Source of the DNA: an uncultured Oscillospiraceae bacterium | Lineage (GTDB): Bacteria > Bacillota > Clostridia > Oscillospirales > Oscillospiraceae | Direction of reading: 5' to 3' | Assembly: GCA_904419145.1 (NCBI GenBank) | Contig: CAJFQQ010000008.1 | Span: 92,758 to 156,757 of the forward strand | DNA length: 64,000 nucleotides | Shown here: positions 51,912 through 59,326 of the stretch, one piece after another | Layout of the letters: every line of letters begins with the position of its first letter | Numbering within the stretch: position 1 is the first letter of the stretch | Program-made: the position numbers and the translations under genes | The notes under the pieces: model-generated | Seen by the model: the letters and a program-made list of their open reading frames with translations, nothing else | What the model was told of the DNA's origin: nothing | The model's database searches: none

Positions 51912-51964
51912 AGGCTTTTCCATTTTTTATTGCCGGCGGCGCTTATTTCCACTGTCATCACCGC

Positions 51965-52007
51965 GCAGGAGGGCCTCCCGAATATGGGAGGCCCTCCTGC
52001 TGTTTTC
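51965..52007. terminator. Terminator between module 1 permease and nudix gene
   Basis: Stem GCAGGAGGGCCTCCC (51965-51979) / GGGAGGCCCTCCTGC (51986-52000), 6-base loop, then TGTTTT. The genes on both sides converge here. Confidence 0.85.
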
Positions 52008-52017
52008 CTGCGGCGGA

Positions 52018-52452
52018 TCAAACCTGTTTTTCGGCCTTCCGCCGCTGGGCAATAGGGAAATATTCCCGGAGCATGGGATAGGTCAGCGCCTCCGGCAGCG
52101 CGTCAAAGAGGCCGATCTTCCCCATTTCGCTGCCGGCGGGCAGCCGGTCCAGCCGGTGGACCACGGCGAAATAGACCTGCCCGTTTCCCCGATAGTGAAA
52201 GCCGTTGAGAACGCCGTCAATCTCGTAGTCGCACAGCGGCTCCAGCTCGAACTCCACCGCCCCGGTCTCCTCATACAGCTCCCGCCGCGCGGCCTCCAGC
52301 GGTGTCTCCCCCGGCTCGATCCAGCCGCTGGGGTGCTCCCAGGTGGTCCGCTCTCGGTGCATGCAGAAAATCCACTTCCCCTGGTATACCGCCATCACAT
52401 CGGCGGAAAAGTAGTCCTGGAAGGAGTGGAACGGATGGATCTGAAACTTCAT
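52018..52452 (-). CDS. NUDIX hydrolase
   Basis: A 144-residue NUDIX protein. The Nudix box is GWIEPGETPLEAARRELYEE (about 43-62) followed by TGAV, a complete match to Gx5Ex7REUXEEXGU. These enzymes cleave nucleoside diphosphates linked to another group. It stands alone with its own promoter. Substrate not predictable. Confidence 0.92.
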   Translation of the reverse strand: MKFQIHPFHSFQDYFSADVMAVYQGKWIFCMHRERTTWEHPSGWIEPGETPLEAARRELYEETGAVEFELEPLCDYEIDGVLNGFHYRGNGQVYFAVVHRLDRLPAGSEMGKIGLFDALPEALTYPMLREYFPIAQRRKAEKQV

Positions 52453-52492
52453 ATGGCTGATACGCCTCCCCGTTTTCCATGGTCTTTTTGTG

Positions 52493-52521
52493 ATGATACC
52501 ACACTCTCCCTGTCCTGTGAA
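52493..52521 (-). promoter_or_regulatory. Extended -10 promoter of the nudix gene
   Basis: Minus strand: -35 TTCACA (52521-52516), 17-base spacer ending TGG, -10 TATCAT (52498-52493). Confidence 0.6.
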
Positions 52522-52636
52522 GTATCGGAGGCGCTTTTCAGCCTTTTTATTGTCCTCCTCTTCTAAAATCGCAGATTTTGGGATAGATTTGATCCATCTG
52601 TAACAATTTGTTCATCAAATCCCCCAGAAAACCCTG

Positions 52637-52661
52637 TATAATTACTAACAGTATTAGCAAT
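52637..52661 (+). promoter_or_regulatory. -10 element with an adjoining MarR-type palindrome
   Basis: -10 TATAAT (52637-52642), with no good -35 upstream. Imperfect palindrome ATTACTAA (52641-52648) / TTAGCAAT (52654-52661), 7 of 8 matching, covers the start site. The next gene is a MarR regulator, so self-repression is likely. Confidence 0.5.
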
Positions 52662-52677
52662 CGGAGGTGGTGATTGC

Positions 52678-53100
52678 ATGGATTACCACGCGCTTGCGGA
52701 GCAGCTCATGGATCTGCACGTCCTGCTGCACCAATCCCCTGCCGGCCGGCAGCTGGAGGATCTGGACCGTGGCACCTCTCTTGCACTGGGCTATCTGATG
52801 GCCCACCACAAGATGGCCCATCCCAAGGAACTGGGCCGGGGCATGGCAGTCAGCTCCGCCCGGGTGGCGGCGCTGCTGAACCATCTGGAGGGGCAGGGAC
52901 TGATCCGCAGGACCGCCGACCCCGATGACAACCGGCAGACCATCGTGTCCCTCACCGCCGCCGGGGAGGAGCGGATCCGCCAGCGGCGCGCCCAGGCGGT
53001 GGCGCTTCTGGCGCAGTTGCTGGAGCGGCTTGGCCCGGAGGATGCGGCGGCCTATTTGCGTCTGCGGAAAAAGCTCATCGAGGCGCTGCCAGAGGCATAG
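52678..53100 (+). CDS. MarR family regulator
   Basis: A 140-residue winged-helix regulator. Helix-turn-helix HPKELGRGMAVSSARVAALLNHLEGQGLI (about 48-76; core MAVSSARVAALLNHLE) and the wing RTADPDDNRQTIVSLTAAGE with the usual DPDDNR motif are clear. It follows GGAGGTGGTGATTGC. It probably represses itself and the DUF1538-PII genes that follow 139 bases later. Confidence 0.92.
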   Translation: MDYHALAEQLMDLHVLLHQSPAGRQLEDLDRGTSLALGYLMAHHKMAHPKELGRGMAVSSARVAALLNHLEGQGLIRRTADPDDNRQTIVSLTAAGEERIRQRRAQAVALLAQLLERLGPEDAAAYLRLRKKLIEALPEA

Positions 53101-53239
53101 GGGCCTACACCGGCTCTGCGCAGGTCAGGCCTGCCAGCCGATCCGCTCTGGCGCGGCATCCCGTTCTCATCCCATGTGCTACAACAATTCCGGCTCAACG
53201 GGGCGGCTGTCCCGCGGGTCAAAGGAGGTCTTTGCGCAT

Positions 53240-54754
53240 TTGAATGAAAAGCTGAAAGAAAAAATTAAGGAATCTCTGTCCAGCGTCCTCCCCATTACCG
53301 CCATCGTCCTGGTGCTCAGCATCACCCTGGTCCCCATGGAGATCGGGACGCTGGCCCTCTTTCTCGCCGGCGCGCTGCTGCTGATCGTGGGCATGGGCTT
53401 TTTCCAGCTGGGCGCGGAAATGGCCATGACCCCTCTGGGGCAGGGCGTAGGCGGGCGCCTGATGAAAAGCAGCAGCCTGCTCCTGATCCTGCCGGTCAGC
53501 TTTCTAATGGGCGTCATCATCACCATCGCAGAGCCGGACCTCCAGGTGCTGGCCAATCAGGTGGCCTCCATCCCCAACCAGGTGCTGATCTGGACTGTAG
53601 CGGTTGGCGTCGGGATCTTCCTGGTGGTGGCGGTGCTGCGCATCCTGTTCCACGTCAGTCTCTCGAATCTGCTGCTGATCTTTTACATTCTTCTGTTTCT
53701 TCTGTCCTTCTTCTCTCCGGACGAGTTCACAGCCGTGGCCTTTGACTCCGGCGGTGTCACCACCGGCCCCATGACCGTGCCCTTTATCATGGCCCTGGGC
53801 GTCGGCCTCTCCGCTGTCCGCAGCGACCAGGACAGCACCAGCGACAGCTTCGGTCTGGTGGCCCTGTGCAGCGTCGGCCCCATTATGATGGTGCTCCTGC
53901 TGGGGATCTTCTACCACCCCACCGACGCGATCTACAACGCCATTGAGATCCCCGCCACCCACACCACCCAGGATGTGGCCCGCCACTTCCTGTCCGCCCT
54001 GCCGCAGTATGCCGAGGAGGTCGCCGTCAGTATCCTGCCCGTGGCCGGCGTGTTCGTGGTGTTCCAGCTCCTGACCCGCAACTACCGCAAGCGGCAGGTG
54101 CTGCGGATCTGCATCGGCTTTCTCTATACGGTGATTGGACTGATTTTATTCCTCACCGGCGTCAACGTCGGCTTTGCCCCGGTGGGAAATCTGCTGGGCA
54201 GCGGACTGGCCGGGAGCCAGTTCAAGTGGCTGCTGGTCCCCATCGGCATCATCATCGGCTATTATATCGTCAAGGCGGAGCCTGCGGTGCAGGTCCTCAA
54301 TGAGCAGGTGGAGGACCTCACCGGCGGCATGGTCTCCCGAAAGATGATGAACACCGCCATGTCCATCGGCGTGGCCGGCGCGGTGGCCCTGGCTATGGTG
54401 CGGGTGCTCACCGGCATCAATATCTACTGGATCATTATTCCCGGCTATGCGATCTCTCTGCTGCTCAGCCGCAAGGTGCCCTCGGTGTTCGTGGGCATCG
54501 CCTTCGACTCCGGCGGCGTGGCCAGCGGACCCATGACCTCCACCTTCCTGCTGCCCCTGGCCATGGGCGCCTGCGGCGCGGTGGGCGGCAACGTGGTGAC
54601 CGACGCCTTCGGCATCGTGGCCCTGGTGGCCATGGCGCCCCTGATCGCCATTCAGATCATGGGATTGGTCTATACCCACAAGTCCAAGGCGGTCTCGCCG
54701 GGCGCGCAGGCCCTGCCGGAGGACACTGTGGTCGATATCGAGGAGGAATCATAA
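53240..54754 (+). CDS. DUF1538 membrane transporter-like protein
   Basis: A 504-residue polytopic membrane protein with two homologous halves. Each half has a re-entrant-like signature: VAFDSGGVTTGPMTVPFIMA (first) and IAFDSGGVASGPMTSTFLLP (second), typical of DUF1538. About 12 hydrophobic helices. Start chosen at TTG 53240, since AAAGGAGG (53221-53228) is 11 bases ahead and the protein then starts NEKLKEKIKESL; an ATG at 53174 lacks a binding site. The PII-like gene starts directly after its stop. The substrate is unknown; the repeated DSGG motif suggests an ion or small anion. Confidence 0.85.
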   Translation: MNEKLKEKIKESLSSVLPITAIVLVLSITLVPMEIGTLALFLAGALLLIVGMGFFQLGAEMAMTPLGQGVGGRLMKSSSLLLILPVSFLMGVIITIAEPDLQVLANQVASIPNQVLIWTVAVGVGIFLVVAVLRILFHVSLSNLLLIFYILLFLLSFFSPDEFTAVAFDSGGVTTGPMTVPFIMALGVGLSAVRSDQDSTSDSFGLVALCSVGPIMMVLLLGIFYHPTDAIYNAIEIPATHTTQDVARHFLSALPQYAEEVAVSILPVAGVFVVFQLLTRNYRKRQVLRICIGFLYTVIGLILFLTGVNVGFAPVGNLLGSGLAGSQFKWLLVPIGIIIGYYIVKAEPAVQVLNEQVEDLTGGMVSRKMMNTAMSIGVAGAVALAMVRVLTGINIYWIIIPGYAISLLLSRKVPSVFVGIAFDSGGVASGPMTSTFLLPLAMGACGAVGGNVVTDAFGIVALVAMAPLIAIQIMGLVYTHKSKAVSPGAQALPEDTVVDIEEES

Positions 54755-55474
54755 ATGGCTGCATTACAGGAGAGCAATCGGTTTGCTCCGCGTATGATGG
54801 TCTTTATTACGCGCTTGGAGGACGAAAAGCGGCTGGAGAGGCTGCTGGAGGACCTGCACATCCCCATCTTATATCAGTGCCGCGGAAAGGGGACCGCCCC
54901 GTCGGAGATGCTGGACATCTTCGGGCTCAGCGGCACGACCCGGGTCATCACGGTGGGCATCCTGCCCAAGTGCATGGTGGGGGATGTCTTTGAGCAGGTG
55001 GGCCGGAAGCTCTCCGTCCACCAGCGGGGCGGAGGCATCGCCATCACCATCCCGGTGACCGGGATCCAACACCCCATTCTGCAGTTTCTCAACGACGAGG
55101 CCCGCAGCGCCGCGGAACAAAAGATCAATGAAACCATGGAAGGAGATATGGTTGCCATGCAGGAAAAGTCGGAATTTACCGTAATTTGGGTCTCTGTTGC
55201 CAGCGGCTTCAGCGACGATGTGGTGGATGCGGCCCGCTCCGCCGGCGCCAAGGGCGGCACGGTCCTGAAGGGCCGCCGCCGGAACTCCGAGCGCCTGAGC
55301 CAGCATCTGGGCATCTCTGTCCAGGAGGGCCAGGAGTTTGTCATGATCGTGGCCCCCAGGGCGAAGAAGTCGGAGATCATGTCCGCCATCTGCAGCGCCT
55401 GCGGCCTGCGGACCGAGGCCCACGGCATCGTGCTGTCCCTGCCGGTGGACGAGGTCATGGGGCTGGAGTGCTGA
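54755..55474 (+). CDS. Tandem PII-like regulator
   Basis: A 239-residue protein with two PII/GlnB-like ferredoxin-fold units. Unit 1 (about 13-110) has MVFITRLEDEKRLERLL and GGGIAITIPVTGI. Unit 2 (about 138-235) has FTVIWVSVASGFSDDVVDAA, AGAKGGTVLKGRR as a T-loop-like stretch, and EFVMIVAPRAKKSEIMSAI. PII proteins read nucleotides and gate transporters. It follows DUF1538 without a gap, so it very likely controls that transporter. Tandem fusion in one chain is less common than the usual trimer-forming single unit. Confidence 0.82.
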   Translation: MAALQESNRFAPRMMVFITRLEDEKRLERLLEDLHIPILYQCRGKGTAPSEMLDIFGLSGTTRVITVGILPKCMVGDVFEQVGRKLSVHQRGGGIAITIPVTGIQHPILQFLNDEARSAAEQKINETMEGDMVAMQEKSEFTVIWVSVASGFSDDVVDAARSAGAKGGTVLKGRRRNSERLSQHLGISVQEGQEFVMIVAPRAKKSEIMSAICSACGLRTEAHGIVLSLPVDEVMGLEC

Positions 55475-55494
55475 TCCCGCCCGTTTTGGTGTCC

Positions 55495-55533
55495 AATACC
55501 CTGGAATCCAAACAGATTCCGGGGTATTTTTTT
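55495..55533 (+). terminator. Terminator after the PII-like gene
   Basis: Stem AATACCCTGGAATC / GATTCCGGGGTATT (one G-U), 6-base loop, then a run of seven T. Confidence 0.9.
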
Positions 55534-55560
55534 GCGCCGCTCTCCCCGTTTTCCCGCATG

Positions 55561-55613
55561 TTACAAAAGTGTACCTTTCTTGTACCCGAATTGTGACATT
55601 GGTGTGGTAGCAT
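55561..55613 (+). promoter_or_regulatory. Bce-like regulated promoter for ABC module 2
   Basis: Inverted repeat TTACA AAAG TGTAC (55561-55574) resembles the TTACA-N4-TGTAA box bound by BceR-type regulators. Downstream is an extended -10, TGG TAGCAT (55605-55613), with no -35 match at 17 bases (CCCGAA). That layout fits a promoter needing activation, possibly by the regulator at 45894. Confidence 0.5.
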
Positions 55614-55662
55614 GGTCCTCGTCAAGGGGAGAGGCTCCCCAAATCGCAAGGAGGACGCGCAT

Positions 55663-56334
55663 ATGGAAACCATTCTGAAGGCCACCGGCCTGAAAAAATA
55701 CTACGGCAAGGGCGAGACCCTGGTCAAGGCGCTGGACGGTGTGGATCTGGAGATCGAAAAGGGTAGGTTCACCGCCATCATCGGCACCTCCGGGTCCGGG
55801 AAGTCCACCCTGCTGAACATGCTGGGCGGGCTGGACACCCCTACCGAGGGCAGCATCCAGGTGGCCGGAACAGAGCTGGCCTCCCTGAACAGTGAGCAGG
55901 CCACCATATTCCGCCGCAAGCAGATCGGCTTTATTTTCCAGAACTACAATCTGGTGCCGGTGCTCAGCGTGTGGGAGAATATCGTCTTTCCCATCTCTCT
56001 GGACGGCCGCAAGCCGGATCAGGCCTTTGTGACACAGGTGGTCGGCCTCCTGGGGCTGGAGAAGAAGCTGGACAGCCTGCCCAACACCCTCTCCGGCGGC
56101 CAGCAGCAGCGGGTGGCCATCGCCCGGGCCCTGGCATCCAAGCCCGCTATCATCCTGGCGGACGAGCCCACCGGCAACCTGGACACCAGGACCAGCGACG
56201 ACGTGATCGGGCTTCTGAAGGCCACCAGCCAGGCCTTCCACCAGACCATTGTCATGATCACCCACAACCCGGAGATCGCCGCCATGGCCGACCGCGTCAT
56301 CCGCATCGAGGATGGCCGCATCGTATCCCAGTGA
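55663..56334 (+). CDS. BceA/LolD-type ABC transporter ATPase (module 2)
   Basis: A 223-residue ATPase. GTSGSGKST Walker A, FQNYNLVPVLS Q-loop, [15 protein letters not shown] signature, [12 protein letters not shown]alker B and MITHNPEIA H-loop are intact. The N-terminus [17 protein letters not shown] closely matches module 1, which points to duplication. ATG 55663 follows AAGGAGGACGCGC; the codons from 55612 are unlikely. The permease starts 14 bases later, the same spacing as in module 1. Confidence 0.95.
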   Translation: METILKATGLKKYYGKGETLVKALDGVDLEIEKGRFTAIIGTSGSGKSTLLNMLGGLDTPTEGSIQVAGTELASLNSEQATIFRRKQIGFIFQNYNLVPVLSVWENIVFPISLDGRKPDQAFVTQVVGLLGLEKKLDSLPNTLSGGQQQRVAIARALASKPAIILADEPTGNLDTRTSDDVIGLLKATSQAFHQTIVMITHNPEIAAMADRVIRIEDGRIVSQ

Positions 56335-56348
56335 GGGGAGGGGTTCCC

Positions 56349-58904
56349 ATGAAAGCAGTTTTTGATCCCATCAAGGTACTCAACCGGCGCATGTTCCGCG
56401 CCAACCGGGGCAGGAATGTGGTGGCCGTTCTGGCCATCGTCCTGACGACCCTGCTGTTCACCACACTCTTTACCCTGGCTCAGAGCATGAGCCGGAATCT
56501 GGTGGAGATGACCTTCCGCCAGACCGGCTATGACGCCCAAGCCTCCATCCGCGGCATCACAGAGGAGCAGGCGGAGCAGATCGCCCATCACCCGGATGTG
56601 ACAGAGCTGGGGGAGAGCATTGTTCTGGGGCTGGCGGAGAACCGCGCCCTGGCTGGCCGCCAGGTGGAGATCCGCTGGGCCAATGACAGCTACGCTGAGC
56701 ACGCCTTCGCCGCACCCACCACCGGCCGCATGCCGGAGGCGGCGGATGAGATTGCCCTGGACACCATCACCCTGGACCGGCTGGGCATCCCCCATGAACT
56801 GGGCCAGACCGTCACCCTGGAGTGGCGGAAGGACCTCAGCGGCGGCGAAGGAACCGCCTCTACTTTCACCCTCTGCGGCTTCTGGGAAAGCAACCTGTCC
56901 AGCTACGCCAGCATGGCCTGGGTGAGCCGGGACTATGCCGAGGAAATGACCGGCGGCGTGCTCACCACGGACACGAGTCAGGTGCTGGGGCTCTATATGG
57001 TCCAGGTGAACCTCTACAGCGACCGGAATATCGAGGCCACCATGGACGGCATCCTGGCGGACACCGGACTCAGCGGACAGCTGGAGTACAGCGTCAACCT
57101 GGCCTATTCCCCGGAGATGGGGGCCCTGGCCGCCCAGGAGAGCCTGCCCATGTACCTGGGTATGGTGCTGGTGTTCCTGGCGGGCTATCTCATCATCTAT
57201 AACATCTTCCAGATCAGCGTCACCGCCGACGTGCAGTTCTACGGCAAGCTCCGGACCCTGGGCACCACCCGCCGGCAGATCAAGCGGCTGATCTACGGCC
57301 AGGCCAACCGGCTGTGCGTCCTCGGCATCCCCCTGGGGCTGGTGCTGGGCTGGCTGCTGGGCATGGTGCTGGTGCCGATCCTCATGGGCGCCATGGAGGG
57401 CGACGCGGTGGTCTCCGCCAGCCCGGTCATTTTTGTCGGCTCCGCCCTCTTCGCCTGGCTGACGGTGCTGATCTCCTGCCTGCGGCCGGCCCGGATGGCC
57501 GGGAAGGTGTCCCCCATAGAGGCCCTGCGCATGAGCGATGCCGACGGCTCCAGCAAGAAAAAGGCCAAGCGCCGCCGCGGCTCCGCCTCTCTGGCCTCCA
57601 TGGCCTGGGCCAACCTGTGGCGCAACAGGAAGCGCACCATCACAGTGATCTGCTCCCTGACCCTGGGACTGGTGCTCCTCAGCAGCTTCTATGCGAGGAA
57701 CGCCGCCTTTGATATGGAGAAGTATCTGTCCGAATTGTCCATTTCTGATTTCGAACTCGCCGAGGCCACCAGCGAGGACTATATCAATGGCTATGACCCG
57801 CAGGGCACAACACTGGGTACGGAGCTGGTGCAGGCGCTGGAATCCATGGACGGTGTGGAAGCGACAGGCCATCAGTACTCCCATCAGTTTGTCTGGCAGT
57901 TTGATGACCAGATGGCGGAGAATCTGAACAGCTTCTACACGGAGGATATGCTGGCAGACTGGTCCAGCTACGACCCGTCCGGTGTGGACGCCTTCCGCCA
58001 GGCGTTGGATACCCGGAAAATGAACGCCGTAGTGTTCGGCCTGGACGGCATCCCGCTGGACACCATTACACAGAGCCAGTATATCATGCAGGGAAGCTTC
58101 GATCCGGACGCCTTTGCCAGCGGCGACTATGTTCTGGCGATCGGCCCCGCGGTTGAAAGGGATGTGGTATATCCCGCCCTTCCTGTTCCCTCTGTGGGCA
58201 GCACCGTCATGCTGGAGGGCAGGGCATACACCGTGATGGCTGTTGTCTATCCGGTCATGTCCATTGACGACGGCGCCGCCGAAACGGGCTCCCCCGCCTC
58301 CATGGAGCAGCATTTCATCCTGCCCGCCGACACGTTCCGCCAGAACTGGCCGGACAACACCCTGCGCAAGCTGTTTTTGGATGTGACCGACGAACAACTC
58401 GGCACAGTACAGGCCTGGCTGGACGACTATACCGCCACGGTAGATTCCAGACTGCCGGTCACCTCCCGGCAGTCTATGGCGGAGCAATATGAAAGCGAGA
58501 CCCGCGCCTCCGCCGTCATGGGCAACGCCGTCAGCCTGGTGATCGCCCTAGTGGGGATCCTGAACTTCGTCAACTCCATGGTGACGGCCATCGTCTCCCG
58601 CCGGCGGGAGTTCGCCATGATCCAGAGCGTGGGCATGACCAAGCGGCAGCTGTGCCGGATGCTGGTGTATGAGGGCCTGTTCTACGCAGCTCTCACCCTG
58701 ATCGCCGCCTACGCCATCAGCACCCTTGCCGTTGGCGTGGTGGTCCGGGCCATGGTGGAGGGCGGCTTCACCACCTTCCGCTTCACACTGCTGCCCTTGG
58801 GCATCTGCACCCCCATCCTGCTGGCCTTTGCCGTGCTGATCCCCTACCTCTGCTTTCGGAATCTGGAGAAGCAGAGCATCGTGGAGCGGCTGCGGATGGA
58901 ATGA
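56349..58904 (+). CDS. FtsX/MacB-type ABC permease (module 2)
   Basis: An 851-residue permease with the same plan as module 1: N-terminal helix (about 22-44), external domain, FtsX helix group (about 275-385, with LRTLGTTRRQIKRLIYGQ), a middle helix (about 427), a second external domain, and the final FtsX group (about 715-840, with SVGMTKRQLCRMLVYEG). ATG 56349 follows GAGGGGAGGGG. A terminator follows the stop. Likely cargo is a peptide or lipid-linked compound, by family inference. Confidence 0.9.
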   Translation: MKAVFDPIKVLNRRMFRANRGRNVVAVLAIVLTTLLFTTLFTLAQSMSRNLVEMTFRQTGYDAQASIRGITEEQAEQIAHHPDVTELGESIVLGLAENRALAGRQVEIRWANDSYAEHAFAAPTTGRMPEAADEIALDTITLDRLGIPHELGQTVTLEWRKDLSGGEGTASTFTLCGFWESNLSSYASMAWVSRDYAEEMTGGVLTTDTSQVLGLYMVQVNLYSDRNIEATMDGILADTGLSGQLEYSVNLAYSPEMGALAAQESLPMYLGMVLVFLAGYLIIYNIFQISVTADVQFYGKLRTLGTTRRQIKRLIYGQANRLCVLGIPLGLVLGWLLGMVLVPILMGAMEGDAVVSASPVIFVGSALFAWLTVLISCLRPARMAGKVSPIEALRMSDADGSSKKKAKRRRGSASLASMAWANLWRNRKRTITVICSLTLGLVLLSSFYARNAAFDMEKYLSELSISDFELAEATSEDYINGYDPQGTTLGTELVQALESMDGVEATGHQYSHQFVWQFDDQMAENLNSFYTEDMLADWSSYDPSGVDAFRQALDTRKMNAVVFGLDGIPLDTITQSQYIMQGSFDPDAFASGDYVLAIGPAVERDVVYPALPVPSVGSTVMLEGRAYTVMAVVYPVMSIDDGAAETGSPASMEQHFILPADTFRQNWPDNTLRKLFLDVTDEQLGTVQAWLDDYTATVDSRLPVTSRQSMAEQYESETRASAVMGNAVSLVIALVGILNFVNSMVTAIVSRRREFAMIQSVGMTKRQLCRMLVYEGLFYAALTLIAAYAISTLAVGVVVRAMVEGGFTTFRFTLLPLGICTPILLAFAVLIPYLCFRNLEKQSIVERLRME

Positions 58905-58911
58905 CAGCACG

Positions 58912-58949
58912 AAAAGCCGGCGATCCGGTGGCTCGGATCGCCGGTTTTT
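58912..58949 (+). terminator. Terminator of ABC module 2
   Basis: Stem CCGGCGATCCG / CGGATCGCCGG (58917-58927 and 58934-58944), 6-base loop, then TTTTT. Confidence 0.9.
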
Positions 58950-58961
58950 CTGCGGTATGGG

Positions 58962-58990
58962 TTGGTATTCCCCGCCGGCTGTGGTATACT
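58962..58990 (+). promoter_or_regulatory. Extended -10 promoter of the small acidic protein
   Basis: -35 TTGGTA (58962-58967), 17-base spacer ending TGG, -10 TATACT (58985-58990). Confidence 0.65.
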
Positions 58991-59023
58991 AACAGTGAAT
59001 CATCCACAAGAGGGGGGATACCC

Positions 59024-59257
59024 ATGGCAGAGATCATCCCGTTTGACGCCTTTGCCCAGTGGGACCTGGAGGAAATGGACCGCGCCCAGCTGCTCAGCTG
59101 TCTGGAGGCTGTCCGGGCCCAGATCGCACAGCTGGACGAGGAGGAACCGGCGGACATGGAGAGCGAGGCCTACGACGACTGGGGAGACCGCCACGAGGAG
59201 CTGGAGGACCTAGCCGATGAGATCATGGAGCACCTGGAGGCCCTGGAGGGACGCTGA
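59024..59257 (+). CDS. Small acidic protein (77 aa)
   Basis: A 77-residue, strongly acidic protein, MAEIIPFDAFAQWDLEEMD at the start, predicted to be two helices. It has its own promoter, AGAGGGGGG ahead of the ATG, and a perfect terminator just after its stop, so it is a real single-gene transcript. I do not recognise the family. An interaction or chaperone-like role is only a guess. Confidence 0.65.
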   Translation: MAEIIPFDAFAQWDLEEMDRAQLLSCLEAVRAQIAQLDEEEPADMESEAYDDWGDRHEELEDLADEIMEHLEALEGR

Positions 59258-59274
59258 ATTTCCAATATGATGCA

Positions 59275-59310
59275 AAAAACGCCAAATCCAAATTGGATTT
59301 GGCGTTTTTG
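59275..59310. terminator. Bidirectional terminator between small acidic gene and trkH
   Basis: AAAAACGCCAAATCC / GGATTTGGCGTTTTT perfect stem (59275-59309), with A and T runs suitable for both strands. Confidence 0.92.
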
Positions 59311-59326
59311 ATTGGATCCGGTCCGC

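Noticed and set aside
53174..53239. ATG start 22 codons upstream for the DUF1538 gene
   Set aside because: No ribosome binding site precedes it, while the TTG at 53240 has AAAGGAGG and starts the family-like sequence.
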